Below, piece by piece: positions 1-6,823 of a DNA stretch of 18,236 nucleotides (its first letter is position 1; every line of letters begins with the position of its first letter). The notes under the pieces were generated by a model. The model saw only the letters and a program-made list of their open reading frames with translations. It did no database searches and was not told the origin of the DNA. The translations under genes were made by a program, and so were the position numbers. This stretch comes from Paramuribaculum sp. (GTDB taxonomy: Bacteria; Bacteroidota; Bacteroidia; Bacteroidales; Muribaculaceae), in contig VSPV01000041.1 of assembly GCA_009775605.1 (NCBI GenBank), positions 1-18,236 on the forward strand, written 5' to 3'.

Positions 1-255
1 GTGAGTAAATTTCTCCCTTGAGGTGCGGATATTTCGGAGAGGAATCGGGGCGACTTTTGAATTTTTGATTCTCAAGGAAGTTTGTTGGTGCGTAATTTGC
101 ATGTAATCAAAGATATAGGGCTTGCAATGAGTATTCGCCATATTTGTGCTGAAAATTTTGTGGTTTTGCTTTGGTTTTATCGTCAGGCGTCAAGCGCGTT
201 GTTGCGGGGCAGTTATGAAACTTTTTTGCTAATTTTGTGGGTAATACTCTTGCAA
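1..255. other. Upstream non-coding region; possible truncated minus-strand gene
   Basis: No convincing complete gene is visible before ybeY. The stretch from about 100 to 255 is AT-rich with runs of T and looks like leader DNA. On the minus strand a frame opens with ATG at 102 and runs without a stop to the window edge (about 34 codons), beginning MQITHQQTSLRIK. It could be the start of a divergent gene, but it is too short to identify and may be chance. Confidence 0.3.
230..237 (+). promoter_or_regulatory. Candidate -7 box for ybeY-mnmG
   Basis: TAATTTTG fits the Bacteroidota -7 consensus TAxxTTTG and lies 18 bases before the chosen ybeY ATG. The nearest TTG that could act as a -33 element (202-204) is 25 bases upstream, longer than the usual 19-21, so this is a weak call based on the -7 box alone. 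Confidence 0.3.
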
Positions 256-684
256 ATGAAGAAAACTGTTACATGGAACGTGGAGGGCGCTGCCTCCATG
301 CCCGATATTGACGGCGACGCTCTTGCCTCATGGCTCGGACAGGTTGCCGCTCTTCATGGTCGCGAGCTCGGCCCCCTCAATTATATTTTCTGCGACGACC
401 CACGCATTATCGAAGTGAACCGTCAGTTTCTCGGACATGATTATTTCACCGATATAATCACGTTTGATTACAGCTCGCCGCGCAGGGTGTCAGGCGACAT
501 GTATATTTCGCTCGACACAGTTGCGTCGAATGCTGAGGTGGTGGGTTCGACCTATGAGGATGAACTTCACCGCGTGATTGTGCACGGCCTTCTTCATCTC
601 TGCGGCATCAACGACAAAGGGCCCGGGGAGCGCGAGATAATGGAGCGTGCCGAGAATGAGGCTCTGGCTCTGTTAAATGCATAA
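256..684 (+). CDS. ybeY: Endoribonuclease YbeY (rRNA maturation factor)
   Basis: This is the metal-dependent single-strand RNase of the UPF0054 family, which works in the cytoplasm in 16S rRNA 3'-end maturation and ribosome quality control. The 142-residue product contains the family core: FTDIITFDYS around 64-73, GDMYIS at 80-85 and the metal-site helix HGLLHLCGIND at 110-120. In E. coli the site is three histidines (HxxxHxxxxxH). Here H110 and H114 are present and the third position is D120, which I recall as common in this phylum. The frame is open back to a TTG at 82, but those 58 extra codons come from AT-rich DNA and resemble no domain, so the ATG at 256 is preferred; it gives a normal family length. 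mnmG starts 11 bases after the stop, which suggests co-transcription. Confidence 0.93.
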   Translation: MKKTVTWNVEGAASMPDIDGDALASWLGQVAALHGRELGPLNYIFCDDPRIIEVNRQFLGHDYFTDIITFDYSSPRRVSGDMYISLDTVASNAEVVGSTYEDELHRVIVHGLLHLCGINDKGPGEREIMERAENEALALLNA

Positions 685-695
685 CTGAAAAGTCT

Positions 696-2579
696 ATGGT
701 ATTTGATTACGATGTAATTGTGATTGGTGCGGGCCATGCCGGATGCGAGGCCGCATCGGCTGCCGCACGTCTCGGAAGTAATACGCTTCTTATCACCCAT
801 GATATGAACAAGATAGCTCAGATGAGCTGTAATCCTGCCGTGGGCGGAATTGCCAAAGGTCAGATTGTCAGGGAGATAGATGCTCTCGGCGGCATGATGG
901 GCATTATCACCGATATCAGTTCGATCCAGTTCAGGATGCTGAACAGGTCGAAGGGGCCGGCCATGTGGAGCCCGCGCGCGCAGGCCGACCGCGTGAAGTT
1001 CTCGCTCAACTGGCGCGAAAGCCTCGAGAACACGCCCAACCTGTACATGTGGCAAGATTCGGTTACTTCGATTACGACTGACGGCAACGGCGCCGTGAGC
1101 GGAGTGAAGACAGCCCTCGGCGTCGAATTCAAGGCCAAATCGGTGGTTCTGACTGCCGGCACATTCCTCAACGGACTGATGCATGTGGGCGAGGTGAAGA
1201 CGCCGGGCGGACGTGTTTCGGAGCCGGCCGCCTACGGACTGACCGAACAGCTGAAGAGTCTTGGATTTGCTACTGACAGGATGAAGACCGGCACTCCGGT
1301 GCGTATCGACGGCCGCACTGTTGATTTCTCGCAGACCGTGCGGCAGGACGGTGACGACGATTACCATCACTTCTCGTTCCTTCCCACGGTTCAGCGCACG
1401 CTGCGGCAGCGCCCGTGCTATATCACCTATACCAATCCGGCCACTCACGAAGTGCTCCGCGGAGGGCTTGACCGCTCGCCTCTGTTCAACGGACAGATCC
1501 AGAGCATCGGGCCGCGTTACTGCCCGAGCATCGAGACGAAGATCGTAACGTTTGCCGACAAGAACGAGCATCAGCTTTTCCTGGAGCCGGAAGGGGAGAC
1601 AACCCAGGAATATTATCTCAACGGATTCTCCTCGTCGCTCCCGCTCGATGTGCAGGTGGGTGCGCTCGCCACGATTCCCGCGCTCCGGGATGTGCGCATC
1701 TACCGTCCGGGCTATGCCATAGAATATGATTTCTTCGATCCCACCCAGCTCCGTCATACACTCGAGACAAAACTCGTGGAGGGCCTTTTCTTCGCCGGAC
1801 AGGTCAACGGAACCACCGGCTATGAGGAAGCGGCAGGGCAGGGGCTTGTTGCGGGAATCAACGCCCACCGCAAATGGAAGGGTCTGCCTGAGTTTACCCT
1901 GGGGCGCGACGAGGCATACATCGGTGTGCTTATCGACGATCTTGTGACCAAAGGCGTGGACGAACCGTACCGTATGTTTACCTCCCGCGCCGAATACCGC
2001 ATTCTTCTTCGCCAGGATGATGCCGACATGCGTCTCACTCCCCGTGGCCATGAAATAGGTCTGGTGGATGAAGAGCGTTATCGCCTGATGGAGTCGAAGC
2101 GCGCGCAGCGCGACGGTCTGATGGAATTCTGCCGGAATTATTCCGTGAGCGCTTCGAAAATCAATCCGCTTCTTGAGGCCAGGGAGTCATCGCCGCTGAA
2201 GCAGGGTGTGAAACTTATGGACCTCGTGCTTCGTCCGCAACTTACGCTTGCCGACCTTATTGAGCACATTCCGGCCCTTTCCGACTATGTGGAGAAGAAT
2301 ATCGAGACTGAGCGCCGACAGGAGATTCTTGAGGCCGCCGAGATTCTCATGAAATATAGCGGGTATATCGACCGCGAGAAAGTGGTGGCTGAAAAAATCA
2401 GACGTCTCGAGGATGTGAAGCTTCGTGCCGATTTCGATTACTCCTCGATCAAGAGCCTTTCCACCGAGGCCCGGCAGAAGCTGCAGCGGATTGCCCCGAC
2501 TACCATCGCTCAGGCATCGCGCATCCCGGGTATCTCTCCTAGCGATATCAATATTCTCCTTCTCCTGCTCGGCCGATAG
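696..2579 (+). CDS. mnmG: tRNA uridine-5-carboxymethylaminomethyl modification enzyme MnmG (GidA)
   Basis: MnmG is the FAD-dependent partner of the GTPase MnmE; together they install (carboxymethyl)aminomethyl groups at C5 of wobble uridine 34 in several tRNAs. The 627-residue protein is full length (E. coli 629). The FAD dinucleotide-binding motif GAGHAGCE is at 11-18, followed by SCNPAVGGIAKG at 44-55 with the conserved Cys45. The family signature GPRYCPSIE is at 272-280 with Cys276, which corresponds to E. coli Cys277. PGYAIEYDFFDP lies at 338-349 and GQVNGTTGYEEAAGQG at 368-383. The C-terminal helical region that contacts MnmE and tRNA follows. It sits 11 bases after ybeY. mnmE is not in this window. 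A parS-like palindrome begins 23 bases after the stop codon. Confidence 0.98.
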   Translation: MVFDYDVIVIGAGHAGCEAASAAARLGSNTLLITHDMNKIAQMSCNPAVGGIAKGQIVREIDALGGMMGIITDISSIQFRMLNRSKGPAMWSPRAQADRVKFSLNWRESLENTPNLYMWQDSVTSITTDGNGAVSGVKTALGVEFKAKSVVLTAGTFLNGLMHVGEVKTPGGRVSEPAAYGLTEQLKSLGFATDRMKTGTPVRIDGRTVDFSQTVRQDGDDDYHHFSFLPTVQRTLRQRPCYITYTNPATHEVLRGGLDRSPLFNGQIQSIGPRYCPSIETKIVTFADKNEHQLFLEPEGETTQEYYLNGFSSSLPLDVQVGALATIPALRDVRIYRPGYAIEYDFFDPTQLRHTLETKLVEGLFFAGQVNGTTGYEEAAGQGLVAGINAHRKWKGLPEFTLGRDEAYIGVLIDDLVTKGVDEPYRMFTSRAEYRILLRQDDADMRLTPRGHEIGLVDEERYRLMESKRAQRDGLMEFCRNYSVSASKINPLLEARESSPLKQGVKLMDLVLRPQLTLADLIEHIPALSDYVEKNIETERRQEILEAAEILMKYSGYIDREKVVAEKIRRLEDVKLRADFDYSSIKSLSTEARQKLQRIAPTTIAQASRIPGISPSDINILLLLLGR

Positions 2580-2601
2580 TAGGGACGTGGAAATATCCGA
2601 T

Positions 2602-2617
2602 TGTTTCACGTGGAACA
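2602..2617. promoter_or_regulatory. parS: parS-like centromere site (ParB-binding palindrome)
   Basis: The 16-mer TGTTTCACGTGGAACA differs at one position from the widely conserved chromosomal parS consensus TGTTTCACGTGAAACA. It is a near-perfect palindrome around CACGTG, the core read by the ParB helix-turn-helix. It lies in the 78-base gap between mnmG and apt and is the only match I found in the window. In many bacteria gidA/mnmG lies near oriC with parAB and parS, which makes the location suggestive. A 16-base near match is unlikely by chance, but ParB binding is inferred. Confidence 0.75.
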
Positions 2618-2657
2618 TAGTTAAGCTTTAAAATATCAAATTCTTATAAATACTGTA

Positions 2658-3176
2658 ATGAACTATCTTAAATCAAAAATCCGTGAGGTTCCCGATTTTC
2701 CCCAGAAGGGAATCCTGTTCTGGGACCTGACCACAGCGTTCAAAGATCCGCGCGCGCTCCACATCATAGGCAGGGACCTCTCGCAGCTCTATCGCGACAA
2801 GGGTATAACCAAAGTCGTGGGCATAGAGAGCCGCGGCTTCATAGCCGGTTCGATTGTGGCGTTTGAGCTTGGCGCAGGATTCGTGCCCGCGCGCAAACCC
2901 GGCAAGCTTCCTGCCGACACAGTGAGTGTGTCGTATGACAAGGAATACGGCAAGGACACCATCGAAATCCACCGCGACGCCATCACTACCGATGACGTGG
3001 TGCTGATTCACGACGACGTGCTCGCCACCGGCGGCACCATGGCCGCGGTCTACGAACTTGTCAAGAGCATGAACCCCCGCAAAATCTATGTCAACTTCCT
3101 AATCGAGATTGATGCCCTCAACGGCCGTGCCAATCTCCCGGAAGGGGTGGAGGTGACATCGCTCCTCAAACTCTGA
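2658..3176 (+). CDS. apt: Adenine phosphoribosyltransferase
   Basis: APRT converts adenine and 5-phosphoribosyl-1-pyrophosphate to AMP in cytoplasmic purine salvage. The 172-residue product has the usual type I phosphoribosyltransferase fold length. Near the N-terminus it has VPDFPQKGILFWDLT (11-25), typical of Apt. ESRGFIAG follows at 57-64, then ARKPGKLP at 78-85, and the PRPP-binding loop VVLIHDDVLATGG at 114-126 with the two acidic residues before the TGG turn. The ATG at 2658 follows an AT-rich leader without a Shine-Dalgarno sequence, normal for this phylum. It is 78 bases after mnmG, with the parS-like site between, so it may be read through from mnmG or have its own weak promoter. A stem-loop follows the stop. 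Confidence 0.97.
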   Translation: MNYLKSKIREVPDFPQKGILFWDLTTAFKDPRALHIIGRDLSQLYRDKGITKVVGIESRGFIAGSIVAFELGAGFVPARKPGKLPADTVSVSYDKEYGKDTIEIHRDAITTDDVVLIHDDVLATGGTMAAVYELVKSMNPRKIYVNFLIEIDALNGRANLPEGVEVTSLLKL

Positions 3177-3201
3177 GAAAGCCCTTAAAAATATTCCTTG
3201 C

Positions 3202-3231
3202 CAGGCGGGAGAAAACCTCTTCTTCCGCCTG
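3202..3231 (+). terminator. Stem-loop between apt and uvrC (terminator or attenuator)
   Basis: CAGGCGGGA (3202-3210) can pair with TTCCGCCTG (3223-3231) in a 9-bp stem with one G-U pair and a 12-base loop, followed by a U-rich stretch (GTGTTTATC). It begins 25 bases after the apt stop and may terminate or reduce read-through into uvrC. Its position also argues against uvrC starting at the TTG at 3198, since that would put the hairpin inside the coding region. Confidence 0.5.
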
Positions 3232-3254
3232 TGTGTTTATCAAAGAAAAAAGCA

Positions 3255-5078
3255 GTGCCCAGACATAAGAAATCCGACGAACTCCGCGAGAAGATATCGT
3301 TTCTTCCCACCACTCCGGGAGTCTACATGTACTACGACAACCGCGGTACGGTGATATACGTTGGCAAGGCAAAGAACCTCAAGCGGCGCGTGTCGTCCTA
3401 CTTCAACCGCACGCATTCCTCCACGCGCACCAATCTGCTCGTGCAGGCCATCGCGGATATGAAATACATTGTGGTCCCCACCGAGCAGGATGCCCTCAAT
3501 CTCGAGAATTCGATGATCAAGGAGTATCAGCCGCGCTACAACGTGCTGCTCAAGGACGACAAATCCTATCCCTTCATCGTGGTGACGAACGAGCCGTTCC
3601 CGCGCGTGTTCATGACGCGCACCCGCGTAAGGGACGGTTCGAAATACTACGGCCCGTACACCGACACCACTGCGGCGCGGATGGTTCTCAATCTTATCCA
3701 CGAGCTGTATCAGCTGCGCACGTGCCGCATGATAATCACGCCTGAATACATCGAGAAAGGGAAGGGGAGACTCTGCCTCGACTATCATATCAAGCGGTGC
3801 TCCGGGCCGTGCGTGGGCAAGGTGAGCGCCGAGGAATATGCCGCGCAGATCGACGAGATCCGGCAGATTCTCCGCGGCGACCTGACGAAACTCCAGCGCC
3901 ATCTCACGGCCGAAATGACGTCGTTTGCCGAGCAGCTCAAGTTCGAGCAGGCCCACGTGGCCAAGCTCAAGCTGCAGCTTATAGAGCGCTACACGGCCAA
4001 GAGCGTGATCGTGAGCCAGACCATCGACGACCTCGATGTGTTCGGCGTGGACGACGACGGCGGGGCTGACGTGTTCATAAATTACATGCATGTGCGCAAC
4101 GGAGCCGTGGTGCGCAGCGCCACGCTGGAATACAAGCGCCGCCTCGACGAGGAAGTGCCCCAGCTTCTGGGCTACGCCATGGCCCAGATTCAGGAGGATC
4201 TCGGCGTGAAATACCGCGAGGTGGTGGTGGCGCAGGTGCCCGACGTGGAGATGGAAGGCGTCACGTTTACCGTGCCTCAGCGCGGCGACAGGGCAAAGCT
4301 TCTCGAGGTGAGCGAGCGCAATGCCAGGCAGTACAAGATCGATATGCTCAAACACATGGAACACCATGATCCGGAGCAGCGCGCCACGCGTCTGCTTGAG
4401 CGGATGAAGGCCGATTTCCACCTGAACGTGCTGCCTCACCACATAGAATGTTTCGACAATTCAAACATCCAGGGCACGAATCCAGTGGCATCCTGCGTGG
4501 TGTTCCGCGACGGCAAACCCTCCAAGAAAGAATACCGCCATTTCAACATCAAGACGGTGGAGGGCCCCGACGATTTCGCCTCCATGAAAGAGGTGCTTAC
4601 GCGCCGCTACACGCGCCTTCAGACCGAAGGGCATGACTTACCCCAGCTCGTGGTGGTAGACGGCGGCAAAGGGCAGCTTTCGGCCGCTGTGGAGGCTCTG
4701 GAGGCAATGGGTCTGCGCGGCGTGATAGCAGTTGCCGGAATCGCGAAACGCCTTGAGGAAATCTATTTCCCCGGCGACAGCATTCCGCTGTATATCGACA
4801 AGAACAGCGAGACTCTGCGCGTGGTGCAGCACATGCGCGACGAGGCCCACCGCTTCGGCATAACGCATCACCGCAACCGCCGCAGCAAGGGGCAGACGGT
4901 GTCGGCTCTCGACTCGATCAAGGGTATCGGCGAAGTGACCCGCACGGCACTTCTGCGCCACTTCAAAAGCGTGAAGCGCATCCGCGAGGCCGACCTCGAC
5001 GAGATAGCCTCCGTGATAGGCCCCGCCAAAGCCTCCATAGTCCACTGCGCCCTCAATCCCGAGGAAGCTGCCGACTGA
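3255..5078 (+). CDS. uvrC: Excinuclease ABC subunit C (UvrC)
   Basis: UvrC makes both incisions around the lesion held by UvrB in nucleotide excision repair. Numbered from a GTG start at 3255, the 607-residue protein has an N-terminal GIY-YIG nuclease domain (PGVYMYY at 21-27, IYVGKAKNLKRR at 34-45) for the 3' cut. Cysteines 157, 174, 182 and 186 have the spacing of the E. coli UvrC iron-sulfur cluster ligands. A UvrB-interacting helical segment follows near 205-245. The RNase H-like nuclease domain contains LVVVDGGKGQL, and the end has two helix-hairpin-helix motifs (SIKGIGEVTRTALL; EIASVIGPAKA). No ATG exists in frame before the domain. TTG at 3198 would add 19 residues unlike any UvrC, whereas GTG at 3255 gives the phylum's usual length. 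The 9-bp repeat array starts at its stop codon. Confidence 0.96.
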   Translation: MPRHKKSDELREKISFLPTTPGVYMYYDNRGTVIYVGKAKNLKRRVSSYFNRTHSSTRTNLLVQAIADMKYIVVPTEQDALNLENSMIKEYQPRYNVLLKDDKSYPFIVVTNEPFPRVFMTRTRVRDGSKYYGPYTDTTAARMVLNLIHELYQLRTCRMIITPEYIEKGKGRLCLDYHIKRCSGPCVGKVSAEEYAAQIDEIRQILRGDLTKLQRHLTAEMTSFAEQLKFEQAHVAKLKLQLIERYTAKSVIVSQTIDDLDVFGVDDDGGADVFINYMHVRNGAVVRSATLEYKRRLDEEVPQLLGYAMAQIQEDLGVKYREVVVAQVPDVEMEGVTFTVPQRGDRAKLLEVSERNARQYKIDMLKHMEHHDPEQRATRLLERMKADFHLNVLPHHIECFDNSNIQGTNPVASCVVFRDGKPSKKEYRHFNIKTVEGPDDFASMKEVLTRRYTRLQTEGHDLPQLVVVDGGKGQLSAAVEALEAMGLRGVIAVAGIAKRLEEIYFPGDSIPLYIDKNSETLRVVQHMRDEAHRFGITHHRNRRSKGQTVSALDSIKGIGEVTRTALLRHFKSVKRIREADLDEIASVIGPAKASIVHCALNPEEAAD

Positions 5079-5210
5079 CTTTACAGACGATACCGACTTT
5101 ACGGACCTTGCAGACACTACCGACTTTGCCGGAGCAGGCGATTGCACTGAAAGCTCTCAGAGTTCCGCCTCGTCCGTAATATCCGTAAAGTCCGTAATGT
5201 CGGTAGAGTC
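5077..5210. repeat. Degenerate 9-bp-period repeats in inverted arrangement
   Basis: From the uvrC stop codon onward, six consecutive 9-mers run from 5077 to 5130: GACTTTACA, GACGATACC, GACTTTACG, GACCTTGCA, GACACTACC, GACTTTGCC. After a 44-base centre, the same unit appears inverted at 5172-5210 as GTC followed by CGTAATATC, CGTAAAGTC, CGTAATGTC, GGTAGAGTC. The consensus is GACNTTACS. The two arms can fold against each other as a long imperfect hairpin, with 11 bp perfect between 5095-5105 and 5182-5192. The centre holds additional pairing (AGGCG with CGCCT). The array lies in the uvrC 3' region, before the bidirectional terminator. It matches no repeat family I can name and is not a CRISPR, because there are no spacers of constant length. 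Confidence 0.75.
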
Positions 5211-5248
5211 TATAATCCTCGAAGATGTTGATAGTCAATAATATAAAT

Positions 5249-5292
5249 AAACAGCCGCCTGCGTCCGGAAGTCCCGGCGCAGGCGGCTGTTT
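5249..5292. terminator. Bidirectional intrinsic terminator between uvrC and the sugar transporter
   Basis: A perfect 15-bp stem is formed by 5249-5263 (AAACAGCCGCCTGCG) and 5278-5292 (CGCAGGCGGCTGTTT), with a small CCGG/CCGG extension in the loop. On the plus strand it is followed by TTATTGG after the T run. On the minus strand it is followed by TTATTTATATTATT. It therefore can stop transcription of the two convergent genes, uvrC and the transporter. Confidence 0.9.
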
Positions 5293-5314
5293 TTATTGGG
5301 AAGGGATGATTCCT

Positions 5315-6823
5315 TTATTTCGCGGTTTTGCTGGAGCGGTCGCGCCAGAGGCGGGTCATCTCCTCGAGGGTACGGCCCTTGGTCTCGGGCACCATGCGGT
5401 AGACGAACCATGCGGCAATCACGCAGAATGCGCCGTACATGGCGTAGACAAACACATGCCCGAAGTTATCGCCCATCGAGCCGGCCCGCATGTTGTAGAG
5501 GGGCACGAATGAGCTTGACACGATGAAGTTGAATATCCACTGGAATGCAACCGCAACAGCCACGGCCGATGAGCGGATGGTGTTGGGGAAAATCTCAGAG
5601 ATTAGCACCCAGCATATCGGGCCCCACGAGAACATGAACGAGGCTGAATAAATCATGATGAAAATCACCGGAACCATCGGAGGCATAGTCACGAGGTTGC
5701 TGAGAGCTACTCCTATCGCTCCTACGCCCATTCCCAGGGAGCCGGTGATGAGCAGTGGCTTGCGGCCGAGCTTCTCCACAGTGAACACTGCCACGAGCGT
5801 GAAGGCGATGTTTACCACGCCCATTATCACGGTCTGCATCATGGGATTGCCCATGCCCATGGAGTCGAATATGCGCGGAGCGTAGTAGAGCACTGCGTTT
5901 ATGCCCACAAGCTGCTGGAACACTGAGAGCATCACGCCCACGAAAATCACCGTGAAACCGAAGGAGAAAAGCTTCTCCGACTTCACCTCCACGGTGGATT
6001 TTATCTCGCGCAGAATCTCGGCGGCTTTCGAGCCGTTGATGCGGGTGAGCACGGCCAGAGCCTTGCTGTCGCGGCCTGTGAGGGCCAGGTAGCGGGGCGA
6101 TTCAGGCACGAAGCACACCAGCACGGTGAACAGCAGAGCCACGTAGGCCTCACTGCCGAACATATAGCGCCAGCCGGTCTGGATGGTCCAGGGATCGGAC
6201 TGCGGGTTGACCTGATAGAGAGTCTCGCCTATGCGCTCGATTATAGGGTTGGTGTGCTCGCCGAGTATGAGGAAGTTGACGAAGTACACCACCAGCTGAC
6301 CGAAAATGATGGCGAACTGGTTCCATGAAACGAGCGTGCCGCGGATTCCCGAAGGGGCAACCTCGGCGATATACATGGGGCAGATGGCCGAAGCCAGTCC
6401 CACTCCCACGCCGCCTATTATACGGTAGATGTTGAAGGCCACCAGAAGGCTGAGCGTGGGCTTGCCGTAGTCAAAGAAGAAGAATTCCGGATAGTAGCTG
6501 CCGAGAGCCGACAGGAAGAAGAACACGCCCGAAATAATGAGCGTGGGGCGGCGTCCCAGACGTGCGGCAAAGTAGCCCGAGATGGCGCTGCCGATGATGC
6601 AGCCTATGAGGGCGCTCGACGAGGTGAGGCCGTGGATCACGTCGGTGTACACGAAATCCTTCGCCCCGAGGAAGAAGGCCTGAAGGCCTTTCTCGGCGCC
6701 GGAAATCACGGCAGTGTCGTAGCCGAACAGGAGTCCGCCCAGCACGGCCACGGCCACTATCGAGAATAGATAGGCTTTAGAGCCTTTCTGCTGATTTTCC
6801 ATGGACGGGACGGAATCAGACAT
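5315..6823 (-). CDS. xylE: XylE-like sugar:proton symporter (MFS, sugar porter family)
   Basis: This 502-residue major facilitator protein belongs to the sugar porter family and probably imports D-xylose across the inner membrane by proton symport. Numbered from M1 at 6823, it starts with a helix leading to GGLLFGYDTAVISG (29-42), a sugar porter hallmark. RLGRRP (88-93) is the loop 2-3 motif. PESPRYL comes before the central loop, QQLVGINAVLYYAPRIF in helix 7 is the sugar-contacting segment, GPICWVLISEIFP lies in helix 10, and PETKG is the C-terminal motif. About twelve hydrophobic spans are visible. The ATG at 6823 overlaps the end of xylA by 8 bases (ATGTCTGA), indicating translational coupling; an alternative ATG at 6802 gives MENQQKG. 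Substrate is inferred from the adjacent xylA and xylB. Arabinose or glucose cannot be excluded. Confidence 0.9.
   Translation of the reverse strand: MSDSVPSMENQQKGSKAYLFSIVAVAVLGGLLFGYDTAVISGAEKGLQAFFLGAKDFVYTDVIHGLTSSSALIGCIIGSAISGYFAARLGRRPTLIISGVFFFLSALGSYYPEFFFFDYGKPTLSLLVAFNIYRIIGGVGVGLASAICPMYIAEVAPSGIRGTLVSWNQFAIIFGQLVVYFVNFLILGEHTNPIIERIGETLYQVNPQSDPWTIQTGWRYMFGSEAYVALLFTVLVCFVPESPRYLALTGRDSKALAVLTRINGSKAAEILREIKSTVEVKSEKLFSFGFTVIFVGVMLSVFQQLVGINAVLYYAPRIFDSMGMGNPMMQTVIMGVVNIAFTLVAVFTVEKLGRKPLLITGSLGMGVGAIGVALSNLVTMPPMVPVIFIMIYSASFMFSWGPICWVLISEIFPNTIRSSAVAVAVAFQWIFNFIVSSSFVPLYNMRAGSMGDNFGHVFVYAMYGAFCVIAAWFVYRMVPETKGRTLEEMTRLWRDRSSKTAK

Noticed and set aside
82..255. N-terminal extension of YbeY from TTG at 82
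   Set aside because: The 58 codons are AT-rich and contain a candidate promoter, and the family starts at about the ATG at 256.
594..2051. Long minus-strand open frame (485 codons) opposite mnmG
   Set aside because: It mirrors a certain gene, has low-complexity H/R/E-rich composition and no recognisable domain; it is a by-product of high-GC codon use.
3951..3962. Second CACGTG-centred palindrome (inside uvrC) as a parS site
   Set aside because: Flanking bases do not fit the parS consensus (GGCCCACGTGGCC).
5077..5210. CRISPR array
   Set aside because: The units are 9 bp, degenerate and contiguous, without spacers and without cas genes.
5053..5238. Minus-strand frame with repeated KSV and GLYGYYG-like residues after uvrC
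   Set aside because: It is a translation of the 9-bp-period repeats through the uvrC 3' region, with no start context or homology.
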